A stretch of 64,000 nucleotides of DNA. Source: Reichenbachiella ulvae. GTDB taxonomy: Bacteria > Bacteroidota > Bacteroidia > Cytophagales > Cyclobacteriaceae. The stretch lies in assembly GCF_025833875.1 (NCBI RefSeq), contig NZ_JAOYOD010000001.1, positions 1,364,001 to 1,428,000 of the forward strand, in the 5' to 3' direction. Shown here in pieces: positions 8,032 through 17,624 of this stretch (position 1 is the first letter of the stretch; every line of letters begins with the position of its first letter). Position numbers and translations under genes: made by a program. Below the pieces are notes generated by a model. That model was not told the DNA's origin, did no database searches, and saw nothing but the letters and a program-made list of their open reading frames with translations.

Positions 8032-9189
8032 GTGACACCTGTAATCGAGAAACTCAAAGCCAAGTGGAAAGGCACAGCTCCTAAGCTGAACGGTAGTAGC
8101 CTCAAATCCAAACTCCCTTCTCTAAAGCGAAGAAGGCATCCATCTACAGAATGCCTCAATTGTAGGTATGAGTATGATTTGGAAACCAACTACTGTCCCA
8201 GATGTGGTCAGGAAAACAACCACAACAAGCTGTCTTTTGGGACTATTGTGGCCGACTTTTTCCATAACTATCTGTCTTTCGATTCCAAGTTCAGCAACAG
8301 TCTAATACCCTTCCTCTTCAAACCAGGCAAGTTGACTCTGTTGTTTGTAGAAGGCAGAAGAGCAGCTTATGTCAATCCGATTCGACTCTACCTGATCATT
8401 AGTTTACTGTTCTTCTTTGTATTCAATATGATCAGTCGAGAGTTCATGAACCGAACGAGTCAGGAGATCGCTGAGGCAGCCGAAGTAGTCAATGATTCCA
8501 CCAGATCGGAATTAAAAAAGGTATTTGCAGAAGCCCAAATTGACTCCTCTGCTATATCCAATACAATGTCCTCCTTAGATTCCATCCAGAACTCAGACAA
8601 AGGGTTTAGTACCTCACTTAAGACCTCATCAGAAAATGGATTCCTAAGTGACGTCAACATCAATAGATATTTGGAACTTCGAAAGGACAAGAATTTCAGC
8701 CCCGAACAGTTGCTCGACTCTCTCAATACAGACAGTCTGACCACTTTCGAACGAAAGATGGTCCTCCAGGCCATCAAGACAGATCAGGCTCCAATGGACC
8801 TCATAGTCAGTCGAGTCATGCAAAATCTCCCCATGATGATGCTTCTAATCATTCCTATCATGGCATTGGTATTGAAACTATTTTATTTATCAAGAGAGTA
8901 TTATTTCACTCACATCATCCACCTGTTGCATCTGCATAGCTTTGCATACATTGTCTATTCTCTAGCTGCCCTCCTACTTTTGCTCAATGCAAATGAAGTA
9001 TTCAATAATTGGATGTTGACGCTAACCTTTCCTATTGTCAATATTTATTGCTTTCTCAGTTTCAAAAAAGTCTATCAGCAACCAATTGGAAAAACCTTTA
9101 TTAAATTCCTTCTTACAGGGTTTATATATACCTGGGTTCTAACATTCGCAGTATTATTGGAGATGCTCTTGTCTGTAGCTACTATTTAG
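8032..9189 (+). CDS. DUF3667 family zinc-ribbon membrane protein
   Basis: A 385-residue protein with a four-Cys zinc ribbon, Cys41 and Cys44 (CLNC) with Cys55 and Cys58 (CPRC), followed by HNKLSFGTIVADFFHNYLSFDSKFSNSL, the recognisable DUF3667 core. A membrane helix follows (about 120-140), then a long polar loop (145-260) and three more helices to the C-terminus (about 265-385). Function is unknown for the family, which is frequent in Bacteroidota. The start is GTG at 8032: an in-frame TAA lies just upstream at 8020, so no ATG is available. The HEAT-repeat gene follows after 2 bp. Confidence 0.8.
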   Translation: MTPVIEKLKAKWKGTAPKLNGSSLKSKLPSLKRRRHPSTECLNCRYEYDLETNYCPRCGQENNHNKLSFGTIVADFFHNYLSFDSKFSNSLIPFLFKPGKLTLLFVEGRRAAYVNPIRLYLIISLLFFFVFNMISREFMNRTSQEIAEAAEVVNDSTRSELKKVFAEAQIDSSAISNTMSSLDSIQNSDKGFSTSLKTSSENGFLSDVNINRYLELRKDKNFSPEQLLDSLNTDSLTTFERKMVLQAIKTDQAPMDLIVSRVMQNLPMMMLLIIPIMALVLKLFYLSREYYFTHIIHLLHLHSFAYIVYSLAALLLLLNANEVFNNWMLTLTFPIVNIYCFLSFKKVYQQPIGKTFIKFLLTGFIYTWVLTFAVLLEMLLSVATI

Positions 9190-9191
9190 AC

Positions 9192-9704
9192 ATGGATCTA
9201 AGCACACATCTTCAAGGACCCGTCAGCAAAACCAACGCTTTGGCGATCAAAAACCTGGTATTTGAACAACCAGAGTTGATGAATGATTTGGTGGACATTT
9301 TTACTGGGTCAGATTATCGTCTCTGTCAAAATGCAGCCATGGCCATCTCGAAAATCGGAGACGAAAAACCGGAACTGTTCTCACCTTTCATCCCCCAACT
9401 CATCCAATCGCTAGAGAGCAATCCTATAGATGCCGTCAAAAGAAACGTCGTTAGATTATTACAATTCCATAGCATTCCAGAAGAGCTACAGGGACAATTG
9501 ATCCAGCATTGCTTTGACTATCTCCTTGATCGTCAAACTCCTGTAGCCATCAGAGTGTTTGCCATGACCATCATAGGCAACCTATGTATGATCTATCCTG
9601 ATCTCAAAGCTGAACTGACCTTGATTCTAAAAGATGAAATGCCTCTTGCCAGTGCCGGTTTTCGTTCGCGCGCACGCAGAATCCTAAAGCAAATCGAAAG
9701 TTGA
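9192..9704 (+). CDS. HEAT/ARM-repeat-like protein
   Basis: An all-helical protein of 170 residues made of about four to five antiparallel helix pairs of 30-40 residues (CQNAAMAISKIGDEKPELF, VKRNVVRLLQFHSIPEEL, AIRVFAMTIIGNLCMIYPDL, RSRARRILKQIE). The recurring Ala/Val/Leu spacing is that of HEAT or ARM repeats, which act as protein-binding scaffolds. There are no catalytic motifs, signal peptide or membrane segment. It starts 2 bp after the DUF3667 gene and is probably cotranscribed and translationally coupled. Partner unknown. Confidence 0.7.
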   Translation: MDLSTHLQGPVSKTNALAIKNLVFEQPELMNDLVDIFTGSDYRLCQNAAMAISKIGDEKPELFSPFIPQLIQSLESNPIDAVKRNVVRLLQFHSIPEELQGQLIQHCFDYLLDRQTPVAIRVFAMTIIGNLCMIYPDLKAELTLILKDEMPLASAGFRSRARRILKQIES

Positions 9705-9795
9705 AATTGTCGATATAACAATCTCCCGGATATTCGATTAATGCAAATATTTCTTATTAGTTTTAAGTTTACGAGAATAACATAGAGCTGAGAAA

Positions 9796-12700
9796 ATGGC
9801 GATCTTAAATCAAGAAAGATCAGAGCTTGTCAATGAAATAAAGAAACTCAAGAACGAGTTAAAAGAGCTTCATAACAAGTATGATCTGCTTTTAGAATCC
9901 TCAGCCAGCTATTTCTTCATATTTGAAGAAGAAAACATCATAGAATTCAGTCCAAAGGCAGAAGAGAAATTTGTCTTTGCCAGTGACTTTGCGGACAAAA
10001 CCGTCGAAGAAATACTTCCTATCTATCAGGTAGATGGTGAGGAGAGTAAAAAGAACTGGAACTACCAATTCAAGAAATGCAGCATCGGTCGTTCCGAACC
10101 TTTTGAGTTTGATTTCATAGACAAAAATGGTAGCTCCTTCCGAGCCATTTGCACCTTTTCCAAAATCAAAGATGACAGGTATCTAGCCCATTTGGATTTG
10201 GCCGAAGAAGCCACTAGCGCCTCTAGCTCCTCCAATGCTATCGCAGACAATGCCCCCGTGTTTATCAGAATAGCAGATGAATCTGGCAGTATCAGCTACT
10301 TTAACAAAGGCTGGTCCACTCTGCTAGGAAGCTCTGAAACTGGATTAAGCAACAATTGGATTGAAAACATTCACCCAGATGACCAAACGGATTATTTAAG
10401 CTCCCTGGAGTTCGCCACCAATCAGAAAAAGAAGTTTGAATTTTCCTTTCGGATCAAAGATGGGGAAGGTAGCTATCGGTGGCTTCTAGACACGGGAGTC
10501 CCCCGCTATTCGAAAAACAATAAATTCATTGGATACATCTTTGCTGCAGTAGATACTACAGAAAGAAAAAACCTGGAACTAGAAACGACCAGAGATCAAG
10601 CCATTGCCTCTGCAGAAACGACTTTACAGGAATCACTGGATACTTCAGAAGTAGTCGCACTTACCACCGACACAGAAGGAACCATCCGTTTCTGCAATCA
10701 CAAACTACTCAGTTTCATTCAACAGGAATTGAGCGAAGTGGTTGGGAAAAATCTCTTTGAGCTATTTATACCCGATGGCACTACGAAGATCAATCAAAAG
10801 AAATATGCGGAGCTGGCTCGATTAGGTCAGTACAATGATCAACTTCAGGGAAAGTTCTTTGCTGCTGATGATTCTGAAATAGAAGTTCGCTTCAATGTGA
10901 TTTTCCTAAAGGATGCACTCAATGAAGTATCGGGTATCAATCTCATCGGTGAGAACATTACGGAAAGGCAATTTGTCAAAAAGCAATTAGAACGAACCAA
11001 CGATCAACTCAAGGAGCTATTTGACAACTCTTATGATTTGATTCAAATTTTCGATCAGGATGGCAACTTTCAATTCGTCAATCAGGCCTGGTCAGAAAAA
11101 CTGGGCTACCATCAGTTGACGGATCAGATCAAGTTTAAGGACATAGTGAGTCCCGAAGAATGGAACAACACAGTCGCCAACCTGGACAAGATCATCAAGG
11201 GCGAATCTGTAGAGCGATTCGAAACCGTTCTCCTCTCCGACCAGGGCAAGAAAATCTTCGTTTCCGGCCGGGTCAACTGCTCCTTTGATGTGACTGGCCG
11301 TGCTCAGTTCCGGGCCATCTTCTACGACATCACCGAAAGAATCAGAACAGAAAAAGCCCAGTCTCTTTACTTCAAAATTGCCAGTTACAACGTCGAGGGA
11401 ATGAAACTGGACGACCTGTACATTAATCTGTACGAGGAGCTCAACAACATCCTTGTCATCAACAACATCGCCATTCAGATCAAAAACAGAGAAGAAAGCT
11501 CCATTCCCTATTTCAAAACGTCTCTTACTGACCCAAAGGAAATAGAAGGACAAAAGTGGCTCAATGAAACACTTGGTCAGTGGGTAATGAGCAGCACTCA
11601 AGCTCGAATGATCCATGAAGAAGAGATTGAGAAAAAGATATTAGAAATCAAAAATGATTTTGAAGGTCTGGTACCCAAGATATGGCTAGGAGTTCCCATA
11701 ACCATAGGCAATGAAAACATTGGACTGATCAACATCCATTCTTATGCGGATCGATCAGACTATAGTTATAAAGATCTTGAATTACTATTTTTTGTATCCA
11801 GTCAGATATCTCTGGCGATCGAGAGAAAATTGAATGAAGACAAAATCACAGATCAAGATGCCCGTCTTCGTGCGATTTTCCAAAGTAGCAGCCATGAAAT
11901 CTGGTCCGTTGACAAAGAGTACAAACTCACCTCCTACAACGAAAACTTTGCTACCAATCTATCCGAAAATTTCGGGATCCAGCTGACGCTCGGAGAGATC
12001 ATTAACTCTAATAATCCAAACACTCAAAAAGCATGGGAAAGCCAATACGCCAAAGCCTTTGAGGGAGTACCAGTCAACTTTCAAAATGAAGATATAAAGA
12101 AGGATAATAGCATCAATTGGTCAGAGGTATTCATCAATCCCATCATCAAATCAGATGGTGAGATCGAAGAGGTTTCAGTGATCTCTCATGACATCACTGA
12201 AAAGAAAAACTCTGAAATTGCTTTATCTGAGAGTGAATCCAAGTTTAGAGAAATATTTGAATCAATTCAGGATATTTACTTCAGATGCGACATGAATGGT
12301 ATGATCAATATGATCAGCCCATCCGTAAAATCGCTTGACCTACAACCATCTGATGTCCTGGGAAAAAGTATCCTTCATTACTTCGTTTCTGAAACCTCAC
12401 CAGAGGAAATAGTTAAAGAATTAGAGTCAAAACAGAGCCTACAAAACTTAGAAGTACGCTATACTGGCAAAAATGAAGAGAACATTGACTTCATCTGCAA
12501 CATTCGGTTGCTATTCAGAGATGGAAATGCTGTCGGTATAGAAGGAGTTGCCAGAGATATCTCTGCCCTTATCAAAGCCAATAACGATCTTCGTCAAGCC
12601 AAAGAAATCGCTGAAAACTCGTTGGCCGTAAAAGAACGATTCCTTGCCAACATGAGTCATGAGATTCGTACGCCTATGAATGGTATCATCGGGATGATTG

Positions 12701-14145
12701 ATCTATTAGGGAGTACAGATTTGGATGGTGAGCAATTCGATTATGTCAAGACCATCAAAAAGTCTTCTGAAACGCTGATGGTCATTTTGAATGACATCTT
12801 GGATCTATCAAAAATAGAAGCTGGCAAGATGGAGTTGCGAGAAAAGCCGATCAAATTGATTTCTACATTCGAGAAGCTATACGATCTCTTCTCGCAGCAG
12901 GCCCAGCTCAACAATACCTGTATATACTACCACCTGTCTCCACATACACCTGACAGAGTGTTGATAGACGAAACTCGTTTGCTACAAGTCCTCTCTAATT
13001 TGGCCAGCAATGCCATCAAATTTTCTCAGGACAAGGGAACGATCAACATTAGTCTGATGCTGCAAAAGACCGAACAAGGCAAGCACTACTTTAAAGTGCA
13101 GGTCAAAGATGAAGGTATCGGCATCAAAAGAACTGAGATGGACAAATTGTTCGTCAACTTCAACCAACTGGACAATTCTAGCACCAAGACCTATGGTGGA
13201 ACTGGTTTAGGCCTGGCCATTTCTAAAGAATTGGTCAAATCCATGGGAGGAGAAATTGGAGTAGCCTCTACCCCTGGTCTAGGTAGTACCTTTTGGTTCA
13301 CTTTTGTAGCAGGAGAAATCACCGATCCAGATGATGAGATCAAAGAACCAGAACCAGATGAAAAAATCAACATCCCTGAAGAGTTCTCCCTGAAGCCACC
13401 AAAGATTCTTGTAGTAGATGACAACAACGTCAACAGAACGGTGGCAAGTCAAATACTGAAGAAAGCAGGTTGTAAAGTGGAGACTGCAGAAAGTGGTTTT
13501 CGGGCTATAGATCTGGTAGAGCAATTCGACTATGACTTGATTTTCATGGATATTCAAATGCCTGAAATGGATGGTGTTCAGACTACTCAAAAAATCAAGC
13601 AGCTTGAGAATAAAACCTTACCTCCTATCGTGGCAATGACAGCCTATTCGATGGAGGACGATGAAGCGAAGTTTTTGAAAGCAGGACTGGATGATTATGT
13701 AGCCAAACCGATTAAGGCCCATGTGGTAATCAACAAGGTTCGTGATCATGTCAATTTCAAACCGAAAGAAATCAAAATTGGCATCTCCGAAGAAAAAACG
13801 GGCCTCATCATCAATCAGAATACTTTGAATCAACTTTCGAAATATGGTGGGCAGGAGCTTTTGGACTCAGTATTATCTGAATTTGAAAGTGAGGCAAAGG
13901 AATTAATTGACAACTGTTTCGTCTTTTATGAGGAAGACAAAATAGAAGACATAAGAAAGGAATTGCATACGCTGAAAGGAAGCGCCGGAACTTTAGGAAT
14001 TGAGATTTTAGAAGGAAAAGTGATCCATTTAGAAAAGCAATTAAAGACCGCAGATACTACTTTATTAAAGGAGCAATTGGATGGTATATTAGAATCCTAC
14101 AAAGAGTTTCAGGAAAATTACAAAAACATTCTAAAAACTGAATGA
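9796..14145 (+). CDS. Multi-PAS/GAF hybrid sensor histidine kinase with receiver and HPt domains
   Basis: A 1449-residue sensor kinase without membrane helices, so probably cytosolic. Order: coiled coil (about 5-35), PAS-like 1 (35-145), PAS 2 with its PAC end (150-258), PAS 3 (275-390), PAS 4 (403-515), GAF (525-690), PAS 5 (700-805), PAS 6 (815-930), HisKA with phospho-acceptor His955 ([10 protein letters not shown]), ATPase (N box [11 protein letters not shown] boxes DEGIG and GGTGLGL), receiver with Asp1252 ([11 protein letters not shown]) and HPt with His1391 ([10 protein letters not shown]). All phosphorelay residues are present, so phosphate can pass His-Asp-His inside one chain. The stand-alone receiver gene that starts 77 bp downstream is a likely final acceptor. 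The six PAS units suggest several ligands or redox inputs, none identifiable. Confidence 0.92.
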   Translation: MAILNQERSELVNEIKKLKNELKELHNKYDLLLESSASYFFIFEEENIIEFSPKAEEKFVFASDFADKTVEEILPIYQVDGEESKKNWNYQFKKCSIGRSEPFEFDFIDKNGSSFRAICTFSKIKDDRYLAHLDLAEEATSASSSSNAIADNAPVFIRIADESGSISYFNKGWSTLLGSSETGLSNNWIENIHPDDQTDYLSSLEFATNQKKKFEFSFRIKDGEGSYRWLLDTGVPRYSKNNKFIGYIFAAVDTTERKNLELETTRDQAIASAETTLQESLDTSEVVALTTDTEGTIRFCNHKLLSFIQQELSEVVGKNLFELFIPDGTTKINQKKYAELARLGQYNDQLQGKFFAADDSEIEVRFNVIFLKDALNEVSGINLIGENITERQFVKKQLERTNDQLKELFDNSYDLIQIFDQDGNFQFVNQAWSEKLGYHQLTDQIKFKDIVSPEEWNNTVANLDKIIKGESVERFETVLLSDQGKKIFVSGRVNCSFDVTGRAQFRAIFYDITERIRTEKAQSLYFKIASYNVEGMKLDDLYINLYEELNNILVINNIAIQIKNREESSIPYFKTSLTDPKEIEGQKWLNETLGQWVMSSTQARMIHEEEIEKKILEIKNDFEGLVPKIWLGVPITIGNENIGLINIHSYADRSDYSYKDLELLFFVSSQISLAIERKLNEDKITDQDARLRAIFQSSSHEIWSVDKEYKLTSYNENFATNLSENFGIQLTLGEIINSNNPNTQKAWESQYAKAFEGVPVNFQNEDIKKDNSINWSEVFINPIIKSDGEIEEVSVISHDITEKKNSEIALSESESKFREIFESIQDIYFRCDMNGMINMISPSVKSLDLQPSDVLGKSILHYFVSETSPEEIVKELESKQSLQNLEVRYTGKNEENIDFICNIRLLFRDGNAVGIEGVARDISALIKANNDLRQAKEIAENSLAVKERFLANMSHEIRTPMNGIIGMIDLLGSTDLDGEQFDYVKTIKKSSETLMVILNDILDLSKIEAGKMELREKPIKLISTFEKLYDLFSQQAQLNNTCIYYHLSPHTPDRVLIDETRLLQVLSNLASNAIKFSQDKGTINISLMLQKTEQGKHYFKVQVKDEGIGIKRTEMDKLFVNFNQLDNSSTKTYGGTGLGLAISKELVKSMGGEIGVASTPGLGSTFWFTFVAGEITDPDDEIKEPEPDEKINIPEEFSLKPPKILVVDDNNVNRTVASQILKKAGCKVETAESGFRAIDLVEQFDYDLIFMDIQMPEMDGVQTTQKIKQLENKTLPPIVAMTAYSMEDDEAKFLKAGLDDYVAKPIKAHVVINKVRDHVNFKPKEIKIGISEEKTGLIINQNTLNQLSKYGGQELLDSVLSEFESEAKELIDNCFVFYEEDKIEDIRKELHTLKGSAGTLGIEILEGKVIHLEKQLKTADTTLLKEQLDGILESYKEFQENYKNILKTE

Positions 14146-14222
14146 ATGTTCTTAAATTGGACTTCTAATTCCCCCAACTAATACACTTGTATTATAAACT
14201 TGGACAAACTAGAATACTAACA

Positions 14223-14600
14223 ATGAAGAAGATAATAATTGCAGAAGACAGCTCAGTTATTCAAAACTTAACCAAGAAAATACTACAGATCCAAAATTTT
14301 GGAATCACCTCAGTTAAAAACGGGGAAGAGGTGTTAGAAAAATTAGATGCTGAAGATTATGATTTGATATTGATGGACATCAACATGCCCAAAATGGACG
14401 GTATGGAATGCGCCAGACAAATCAGAAATCTAGCGGACCCGATCAAATCTAAAATTCCTATTTTGGCAATCACAGGAAATGCCAAAAATTACTCTATTAG
14501 TGACTTCAATGAAGTAGGAATTAACGAATACATCCCAAAACCCCTTAACTTTGACTTGTTAGTCGACAAAGTAAAACTGTATACAGAAAAGGATGATTAA
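14223..14600 (+). CDS. Stand-alone response-regulator receiver (CheY-like)
   Basis: A single receiver domain of 125 residues with no output domain. The acidic pocket is seen in IIIAEDSS (Glu8, Asp9), the phospho-acceptor is Asp52 (LMDINMPKMDG), the conserved Thr is in AITGN and the Lys in PKPL. I chose the ATG at 14223, which gives the normal receiver start MKKIIIAEDSS; the frame open from 14187 adds 12 unrelated residues. It lies just after the hybrid kinase whose C-terminal HPt domain could phosphorylate it, and it overlaps the next small gene by 8 bp. Likely the terminal carrier of that relay, acting through protein contact. Confidence 0.88.
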   Translation: MKKIIIAEDSSVIQNLTKKILQIQNFGITSVKNGEEVLEKLDAEDYDLILMDINMPKMDGMECARQIRNLADPIKSKIPILAITGNAKNYSISDFNEVGINEYIPKPLNFDLLVDKVKLYTEKDD

Positions 14601-14865
14601 ATACTCGAAACACTTTCTGAACAAACTAGAAGATTTATTTTCTGAGTCGGATTATGTATTGAGATACGAAAAAGGCAACTTCCAATCTGGATATTGCATA
14701 TTAAAAGACACTAAGGTGATCATTGTAAATAAATTCTACTCTCTGGATGGTAAGATCAATTGCCTTTTGGAGATCCTAAAGGAAGTAGAGCTAAACAAAG
14801 ATCAATTGAGTGATAAAAACAAATCCTTTTTGTACGAATTATCCCACAAACAACTTTCGCTTTGA
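14593..14865 (+). CDS. Small conserved-looking protein of unknown function
   Basis: A 90-residue soluble protein (MIKYSKHFLNKLEDLFSESD...), predicted helix, then strands (YVLRYEKGNFQSGYCIL, KVIIVNKFYSLDGKI), then helices. It overlaps the receiver gene by 8 bp and the following gene by 4 bp, so it sits inside a tightly coupled run. No motif is recognised. Small proteins in this position before the metallo-hydrolase gene are seen in related genomes as far as I recall, but I cannot confirm that here. It might be an adaptor of the phosphorelay or belong with the hydrolase. Confidence 0.7.
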   Translation: MIKYSKHFLNKLEDLFSESDYVLRYEKGNFQSGYCILKDTKVIIVNKFYSLDGKINCLLEILKEVELNKDQLSDKNKSFLYELSHKQLSL

Positions 14866-15623
14866 AAATTACCTTTCTTGGAACTGGTACCTCTCAAGGA
14901 ATTCCAGTTATTGCCTGCGAATGTGAAGTATGCAGTAGCGTAGATTTCAGAAACCAAAGACTCCGTTCTTCTATTATGGTAGAACAAAACGGAACAAATC
15001 TGGTGATCGATACCGGACCCGACTTTCGTCAGCAAATGTTGACAAATCGTGTCAAGCAATTGGATGCCGTTATTTTCACACACGAGCACAAAGATCACGT
15101 GGCAGGTTTGGATGATATCCGAAGCTTTAATTACAAGCAAAAAAAGGATATGCCCATCTATGCCACGGCTCAAGTCATCGATCGGCTGAAAGAAGAGTTT
15201 TCTTACGCATTTGCAGCGCAAAAGTATCCCGGGGTCCCAACCTTTGAGGTGAAGGAAATATTCAATAAACCATTTACTGTTCAGAATGTAAATATTGAAC
15301 CCGTGGAGGTCATGCATTACAAACTACCTGTGTTCGGTTACAAGTTTGGATCTTTTGCCTATATCACAGATGCCAAAACAATCTCTGAAACCGAAAAAGA
15401 GAAGCTGAAAGGATTAGATGTATTGGTGCTCAATGCCCTTCAGGTAAAAGAACATATTTCACACCTTACTCTTGAAGAGGCGCTAGCCCTGGTCGATGAA
15501 TTAAAACCAAAGAAGGCCTATTTCACACATATCAGTCATTATCTGGGGCATCATGCAGAAGTAGAAAAGATGCTTCCTGATAATGTATCTTTGGCATACG
15601 ATGGACTGACTATTCACCTCTAA
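14862..15623 (+). CDS. Metallo-beta-lactamase-fold hydrolase (PhnP-like)
   Basis: A 253-residue binuclear metal hydrolase. The N-terminus FLGTGTSQGIPVIACECEVC is typical of the PhnP/cyclic-phosphodiesterase branch, with CECEVC as a possible zinc site. The metal motif is THEHKDH (His74, His76, Asp78, His79), followed by a later Asp in YITDAKT and a His in THISHYLGHH. The substrate is likely a cyclic nucleotide or phosphodiester, by family only. The start is TTG at 14862, overlapping the upstream stop (TTTGA arrangement); no nearer ATG gives the conserved KITFLGTG start. The next gene overlaps by one base (TAATG), so translation of the run is coupled. Confidence 0.88.
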   Translation: MKITFLGTGTSQGIPVIACECEVCSSVDFRNQRLRSSIMVEQNGTNLVIDTGPDFRQQMLTNRVKQLDAVIFTHEHKDHVAGLDDIRSFNYKQKKDMPIYATAQVIDRLKEEFSYAFAAQKYPGVPTFEVKEIFNKPFTVQNVNIEPVEVMHYKLPVFGYKFGSFAYITDAKTISETEKEKLKGLDVLVLNALQVKEHISHLTLEEALALVDELKPKKAYFTHISHYLGHHAEVEKMLPDNVSLAYDGLTIHL

Positions 15624-17200
15624 TGCAATTCAATTACTATTTCCTTCGATTCTTAACTCAGGAGTTAACCGGACATCTGGTGGGCAAAAGTTTGGTCAAT
15701 TGCTTCAGCCAAAACAAAGATGAGTTGGTCTTACGATTCGAAGATGATGGCAGCTTTTTCCTAATCAAAGTAAATCTAGATGGAGAGAAGTCACTCCTCT
15801 CCTTTCCTGAAGAGTTTGCTAGAGCCAAAAGAAACTCAGTTGATCTATTTTCGGAATTGAACCACCAGATCGTTCATTCTATTAGACAGTTCAAAAATGA
15901 GCGCTGCTTTGCCATCCAATTTGATCATTTCGATCTTCTTTTCAAACTACACGGTCGCAGAGCCAATTTGATTCTATTCAAAGAGGGAAATTATCACTCC
16001 ATGTTCAAGACTGAAATGGAACAAGACCAGCACTTACAGTTAGATCATTTAGACAGGGAGATCGATCAAAGCTCGGAAGCATTGATTGAGAGTAACTTCA
16101 ACCTAAAGAAAATCTATCCAACCTTTGACAAGACAATCCTCTCTTACCTGGAGGAAAGTGGTTTTCTGGATAATGATACTGAGGAGGAAAAACAGAGGTT
16201 GCTTGATGATACGCTTAGAGAATTAAAGAAGCCCAAGTTCTATCTGGTTGAGAATTCATTTCTACCAAAAATCAGTCTATTACCTCCAAAGGACCTCGAA
16301 TATGTGACTGAATTCGAGAGTGCAATCCTTATCAGCAATGCTTTTGCAAAAGCTTTCTTCACCAACTATCAGTTTAATAAGGAAAAGGAAAGTGAACTAA
16401 GGAAAATTGAGAAGGAGATTAAAAAAGCCAACAGCTACATCCAAAACACGCAAAATAAAATTGATGAAATCCTATCAAGAAGGGGATTTGATGAAATCGC
16501 CAATATACTAATGGCCAATTTGCATGAGAAGGTGTTGCCGGGACAAGAATCAATTGAGCTACTAGACTTCTATCAAAACAAACCTATTACCATCAAATTA
16601 AAACCTAATCTTAATCTTCAGCAAAACGCCGAAGTATTGTATAGGAAGTCTAAAAATCAAGGCATAGAACTAGACAAGGCAGAACAAAACCTAAATAAGA
16701 AAAAGGATCTTCTGGAAAGTCTGGAAATGGATCTGGAAAATGTCAAATCCATTTCGGAATTCAAAGATTTGAAACAAAGGTTAAAAACTCAAAACAATCA
16801 AGATAAGCAAATGCCCCCCAAAGCGCCCTTTCTCAGCTGTGAGATTTCGGGATATACAGTTTGGGTTGGCAAGAATGCCAAGAACAACGATTTGCTGACA
16901 CAAAAGTATGCCAGGAAGGATGATCTTTGGCTCCATGCAAAAGATGTATCGGGATCACATACCGTCATCCGAAATTCTAGTAATCAGATGATCCCAAAGG
17001 ATGTAATAGAAAAGGCAGCAGAGTTGGCTGCCTATTATTCCAAGAGGAAAACAGACACTTTGTGTCCTGTGATTTTCACTCCCAAAAAATATGTCAGAAA
17101 GCCAAAAGGCAGTTTACCGGGTCAGGTAATAGTGGATAGAGAAGAAGTTATCTTGGTCAAACCAAGTCAGGAAGCGTTGAATTCGAATCAATCAACTTGA
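15623..17200 (+). CDS. NFACT family protein (RqcH-like)
   Basis: A 525-residue protein of the NFACT (FpbA/RqcH) family. The N-terminal half has the NFACT-N features (LHGRRANLILF), the middle (about 250-390) is charged coiled coil (KIEKEIKKANSYIQNTQNKI), and the C-terminal NFACT-R domain has DLWLHAKDVSGSHTVIR and a final KPKGSLPGQVIV. Family members bind peptidyl-tRNA-blocked large ribosomal subunits and add alanine tails for quality control. Bacteroidota versions are divergent and some act only in tRNA or ribosome binding. The gene starts within the stop codon of the hydrolase gene (TAATG). Not a fibronectin-binding surface protein: there is no signal peptide. Confidence 0.87.
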   Translation: MQFNYYFLRFLTQELTGHLVGKSLVNCFSQNKDELVLRFEDDGSFFLIKVNLDGEKSLLSFPEEFARAKRNSVDLFSELNHQIVHSIRQFKNERCFAIQFDHFDLLFKLHGRRANLILFKEGNYHSMFKTEMEQDQHLQLDHLDREIDQSSEALIESNFNLKKIYPTFDKTILSYLEESGFLDNDTEEEKQRLLDDTLRELKKPKFYLVENSFLPKISLLPPKDLEYVTEFESAILISNAFAKAFFTNYQFNKEKESELRKIEKEIKKANSYIQNTQNKIDEILSRRGFDEIANILMANLHEKVLPGQESIELLDFYQNKPITIKLKPNLNLQQNAEVLYRKSKNQGIELDKAEQNLNKKKDLLESLEMDLENVKSISEFKDLKQRLKTQNNQDKQMPPKAPFLSCEISGYTVWVGKNAKNNDLLTQKYARKDDLWLHAKDVSGSHTVIRNSSNQMIPKDVIEKAAELAAYYSKRKTDTLCPVIFTPKKYVRKPKGSLPGQVIVDREEVILVKPSQEALNSNQST

Positions 17201-17266
17201 CAATTCTTATTATTATCCTTACCTTCTAAAAATTCATTCACCAATTCTTAAATCAAAACGTTCATT

Positions 17267-17623
17267 ATGAAAGCATTACCGACAATAGGCAAATTCATTT
17301 TTGTCATACCCATGATGATATTTGGCATCTTCCATTTTATGGGAGCAAAAAGCATGTCAGGCATGGTTCCTTCATTTTTACCCGGAGCAGTATTCTGGGT
17401 TTACCTCACAGGCGCAGCGCTAATTGGTGCTGGTATCGGAATAATCATAGGAAAAAAAGGAAAACTGGCTGCTCAATTGTTAGGGCTAATGCTTATTCTT
17501 TTTGCAGTTCTTATTCACCTTCCTGGTGCAATGGGCGGCGATCAAATGGCTACTAGCTCGTTTTTGAAAGATGTAGCATTAGGAGGTGGCGCATGGTTGC
17601 TATCTTCTCAGGCTAAGAATTAA
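17267..17623 (+). CDS. DoxX-like four-helix membrane protein
   Basis: A 118-residue inner-membrane protein with four hydrophobic segments (about 8-27, 42-62, 67-87, 98-113). The GIFHFMGA motif in helix 1 and the AALIGAGIGI second helix resemble the DoxX/DoxD family, small quinone-linked or redox-associated proteins of uncertain role. It follows the NFACT gene by 66 bp and may have its own promoter. It converges with the V4R-domain gene, with only one base between the stops; its terminator lies inside that gene's 3' end. Confidence 0.65.
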   Translation: MKALPTIGKFIFVIPMMIFGIFHFMGAKSMSGMVPSFLPGAVFWVYLTGAALIGAGIGIIIGKKGKLAAQLLGLMLILFAVLIHLPGAMGGDQMATSSFLKDVALGGGAWLLSSQAKN

Positions 17624-17624
17624 T

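Noticed and set aside
11092..11616. 174-codon reverse frame within the hybrid kinase gene
   Set aside because: Antisense shadow of the PAS/GAF region; no start context or motif.
14802..15317. 171-codon reverse frame over the metallo-hydrolase gene
   Set aside because: Antisense to the conserved HxHxDH coding region.
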